DNA from: Porphyrobacter sp. AAP60
GTDB lineage: Bacteria; Pseudomonadota; Alphaproteobacteria; Sphingomonadales; Sphingomonadaceae
DNA length: 64,000 nucleotides
Assembly (NCBI RefSeq): GCF_001296025.1
Contig: NZ_LJHV01000023.1
Coordinates: forward strand, 124,001-188,000
Direction of reading: 5' to 3'
The stretch's first letter is position 1. The number at the start of each line of letters is the position of its first letter. The position numbers were made by a program, and so were the translations under genes. This document shows, one piece after another, positions 61,966 through 64,000 of the stretch. Under the pieces are notes generated by a model. It saw only the letters and a list, made by a program, of their open reading frames with translations, had not been told where the DNA came from and did no database searches.

Positions 61966-62573
61966 TCGACATCCAGCTTGGCCGCCAGCAGCACCGCCTG
62001 CGTGCGGCTGTTGACGCCGAGCTTGCGCAGGATCGCGGTGATATGCGCCTTCACCGTCGCTTCGCTGATGCTGAGTTCATAGGCGATCTGCTTGTTCAGC
62101 ATTCCCTGCCGGATCGCTGCAAGAATGCGCCGCTGCGCCGGGGTGAGGCTGGCGATGCGGGCGAGATCATCATCCTGCCCCTCGCCCGTTTCGGGGAACC
62201 ACAGGTCGCCATCGCGCACGGCGGCCAACCCTTCGCGCATGGCATCAAGGCTGGAAGACTTGGGAATGAACCCCGCCGCGCCCAACTGCGCCGCTGCCGC
62301 CGCAACGCGGGGTTCCTCGGAAGCCGAAACGATCACGATCGGCAGCGCTGGGTAATCCTGCCGCAGATCCATCAACACGGAAAGCCCGGTGGAATCCGCC
62401 ATATGCAGATCAAGCAGCAATGCATCTGCCGCAGCTTCAGCCAACGCGGTGCGCGCCCCGGCCGCGCTGCTGGCTTCGATGATCGCCGCTCCTTCCCACA
62501 CCTTGCCGACCGCATGGGCCAGCGCGCTGCGGAACAGCGGGTGATCATCGGCGATGATGATGCGGGCCGTCAT
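61935..62573 (-). CDS. LuxR/NarL-type response regulator, CrbR-like
   Basis: 212 aa: a receiver domain (ARIIIADDHPLFRSAL; phosphoacceptor Asp55 in ALLLDLHMADSTG; FIPKSSS with the conserved Lys) then a LuxR HTH (ASLTPAQRRILAAIRQGMLN, ISEATVKAHITAILRKLGV). It lies 18 bases downstream of acs on the same strand and convergent with the SSF-kinase. By analogy with CrbSR it should activate acs and perhaps the MHS transporter gene. The pairing with the kinase is inferred from position. Confidence 0.9.
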   Translation of the reverse strand: MTARIIIADDHPLFRSALAHAVGKVWEGAAIIEASSAAGARTALAEAAADALLLDLHMADSTGLSVLMDLRQDYPALPIVIVSASEEPRVAAAAAQLGAAGFIPKSSSLDAMREGLAAVRDGDLWFPETGEGQDDDLARIASLTPAQRRILAAIRQGMLNKQIAYELSISEATVKAHITAILRKLGVNSRTQAVLLAAKLDVDQPVADSAKA

Positions 62574-62591
62574 GGCGTCAGCGGTGCCTGT

Positions 62592-64000
62592 TCATCGATT
62601 TTGGCGCCCTTCGATCAACCGCTCGACCAGCGAAGGATCGGCCAGCGTCGAGGTATCGCCCAGCGCGCCGAAATCGTTCTCGGCGATCTTGCGCAGGATG
62701 CGGCGCATGATCTTGCCCGAACGGGTCTTGGGCAGGCCATCGGTAAAGTGGATCACATCGGGCGTGGCAACGGGGCCGATTTCCTTGCGCACCTGTGCTT
62801 TCAGATCGGCCAGCAGAGCATCGGAGCCGTCTTCTCCCGCATTCAACGTGACGTAGCAATAGATGCCCTGCCCCTTGATATCGTGCGGGTATCCGACCAC
62901 GGCCGCCTCTGCCACCTTGGGGTGCAGCACCAATGCGCTTTCAACTTCGGCGGTGCCCATGCGGTGGCCGGAGACGTTGATCACATCATCCACCCGCCCG
63001 GTGATCCAGTAATACCCGTCTTCGTCACGCTTGCACCCGTCGCCGGTGAAGTACTTGCTTTTGTAAGTGCTGAAATAGGTCTGGCCGAAGCGTTCGTGAT
63101 CGCCATAAATGGTGCGCGCCTGCCCCGGCCAGCTGTGCGTGATGCACAGGTTACCCTCCGCCGCGCCGTCAATCACGCCGCCCTCGTTATCGACGAGTTG
63201 CGGGCGGATGCCGAAGAAGGGGAGCCCTGCGCTGCCCGGTTTCATGTCGTGCGCACCGGGGAGCGTGGTGATCATGCAGCCGCCGGTTTCGGTCTGCCAC
63301 CAGGTGTCGATGATCGGGCAGCGGCCCTCGCCGACCACATCGAAATACCAGCGCCAGGCTTCGGGATTGATCGGCTCGCCAACGCTGCCGAGCAGGCGCA
63401 GGGACGCGCGCGAGCGGCTCGTCACGTGGGTGTCGCCCTCGCGCATGAGGGCGCGGATCGCGGTGGGGGCGGTGTAGATGATATTGACCTGATGCTTGTC
63501 CACCACGTCCCAGAACCGCCCGTGATCGGGGTAGTTCGGCACGCCTTCGAACACCACGGCGGTCGCCGCGTTGAACAGCGGGCCGTAGACGACATAGCTG
63601 TGCCCCGTGACCCAGCCGATATCGGCGGTGCACCAGAACACCTCGCCCGGCTGATAATCGAAAATGTAGTGGAAGGTGGTTGCCGTCCATACGCCGTAGC
63701 CGCCGGTGGTGTGCAGCACGCCCTTGGGCTTGCCGGTGGAACCCGAGGTGTAAAGGATGAACAGCGGGTCTTCCGCGTCCATCACCTCACACGGGCAATC
63801 ATCGTCGCTGGCGAGGTCTTCCAGCCAGTGATCGCGGCCTTCCTGAATCGCGATTTCGCCGCCGGTATGGCGGATCACCAGCACGCCATCGACCGCGACG
63901 CCATCATGCGCGAGCGCCGCGTCGACATTGGCCTTCAGCGGCACCCGCTTGCCGCCGCGCAGGCCTTCATCGGCGGTGATGACAAAGCGGCTGCCGCAAT
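62592..64000 (-). CDS. acs: Acetyl-CoA synthetase (N-terminus beyond window)
   Basis: 468 residues are in the window, read from the right edge ([20 protein letters not shown]) to the stop at 62592. The full enzyme is about 650 aa, so roughly 180 N-terminal residues lie outside. It activates acetate to acetyl-CoA. Visible motifs are the AMP-binding P-loop [20 protein letters not shown], the [17 protein letters not shown] stretch, [10 protein letters not shown], and the C-terminal [11 protein letters not shown], whose Lys is the known acetylation site in this family. The gene is followed 18 bases later by the CrbR-like regulator, indicating an acs-regulator operon. Confidence 0.95.
   Translation of the reverse strand, partial: CGSRFVITADEGLRGGKRVPLKANVDAALAHDGVAVDGVLVIRHTGGEIAIQEGRDHWLEDLASDDDCPCEVMDAEDPLFILYTSGSTGKPKGVLHTTGGYGVWTATTFHYIFDYQPGEVFWCTADIGWVTGHSYVVYGPLFNAATAVVFEGVPNYPDHGRFWDVVDKHQVNIIYTAPTAIRALMREGDTHVTSRSRASLRLLGSVGEPINPEAWRWYFDVVGEGRCPIIDTWWQTETGGCMITTLPGAHDMKPGSAGLPFFGIRPQLVDNEGGVIDGAAEGNLCITHSWPGQARTIYGDHERFGQTYFSTYKSKYFTGDGCKRDEDGYYWITGRVDDVINVSGHRMGTAEVESALVLHPKVAEAAVVGYPHDIKGQGIYCYVTLNAGEDGSDALLADLKAQVRKEIGPVATPDVIHFTDGLPKTRSGKIMRRILRKIAENDFGALGDTSTLADPSLVERLIEGRQNR

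Noticed and set aside
1..64000. CRISPR arrays, tRNA or rRNA genes, prophage or insertion sequences
   Set aside because: I saw no regularly spaced repeats, no cloverleaf-like sequences and no transposase or integrase frames.

Overview
The window is GC-rich, gene-dense chromosomal DNA from an alphaproteobacterium. Gene content and order point to Sphingomonadales, most likely Erythrobacteraceae (Erythrobacter/Porphyrobacter-like). Supporting signs are the argS-SPOR-nagZ-scpA-scpB-tatABC order, an ispH-thrB-rnhA operon, two very large TonB-dependent receptors, and an acs gene beside an SSF-type sensor kinase. This lineage is inferred from layout and protein style, not from a marker gene. I found no rRNA, tRNA, CRISPR array, prophage or insertion sequence. 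Many very long antisense frames are codon-bias shadows and were left out.

Layout. 1-7286 (minus): bpt, tamA and tamB with overlapping ends; tamB runs off the left edge. 7472-10527: threonine dehydratase (minus) and a secreted amidohydrolase (plus). 10528-17077 (minus): argS, a SPOR protein, nagZ, scpA, scpB and tatA-tatB-tatC, joined by ATGA/GTGA-type overlaps. 17279-20476: a lipoprotein (minus), divergent from ispH-thrB-rnhA (plus). 20521-20824: an inverted-repeat element and a small DUF1508 gene. 20884-23063 (minus): an alpha/beta hydrolase coupled to a DauA-like FAD oxidoreductase. 23065-30602 (plus): a Tad/Flp pilus export cluster cpaA-cpaB-cpaC-cpaD-cpaE-tadB-tadC with no cpaF ATPase and no pilin. 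30666-34302 (minus): an acyl-CoA cluster (thiolase, SDR, enoyl-CoA hydratase, MarR regulator). It holds a perfect 16-bp parS-like palindrome at 32194-32209 and a second interspersed repeat. 34493-37844 (plus): a tightly overlapping operon of two different 2OG-Fe(II) oxygenase genes and a SAM methyltransferase. 37963-47409: two TonB-dependent receptors, a small secreted protein and an S9 peptidase. 47774-50350: clpB. 50568-56675 (plus): penicillin-acylase-type hydrolase, M16 peptidase, a small beta-rich protein and a META-domain lipoprotein. 56818-64000: an acetate-switch locus made of an MHS-family transporter with a large soluble insertion, an SSF-hybrid histidine kinase, its LuxR-type regulator, and acs (cut at the right edge).

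How the genes work together. Envelope themes dominate: Omp85/TamB assembly, Tat export, Tad pilus secretion, TonB uptake and several secreted or periplasmic hydrolases. Central metabolism is represented by isoprenoid, threonine/isoleucine, acyl-CoA and acetate genes.

Most interesting leads: (1) the two-oxygenase plus methyltransferase operon at 34493-37844, a possible uncharacterised modification pathway; (2) the parS site at 32194-32209; (3) mutually exclusive hairpins at 55675-55721; (4) the missing cpaF, replaced by a short hairpin-rich spacer; (5) the transporter insertion in the acetate-switch locus.
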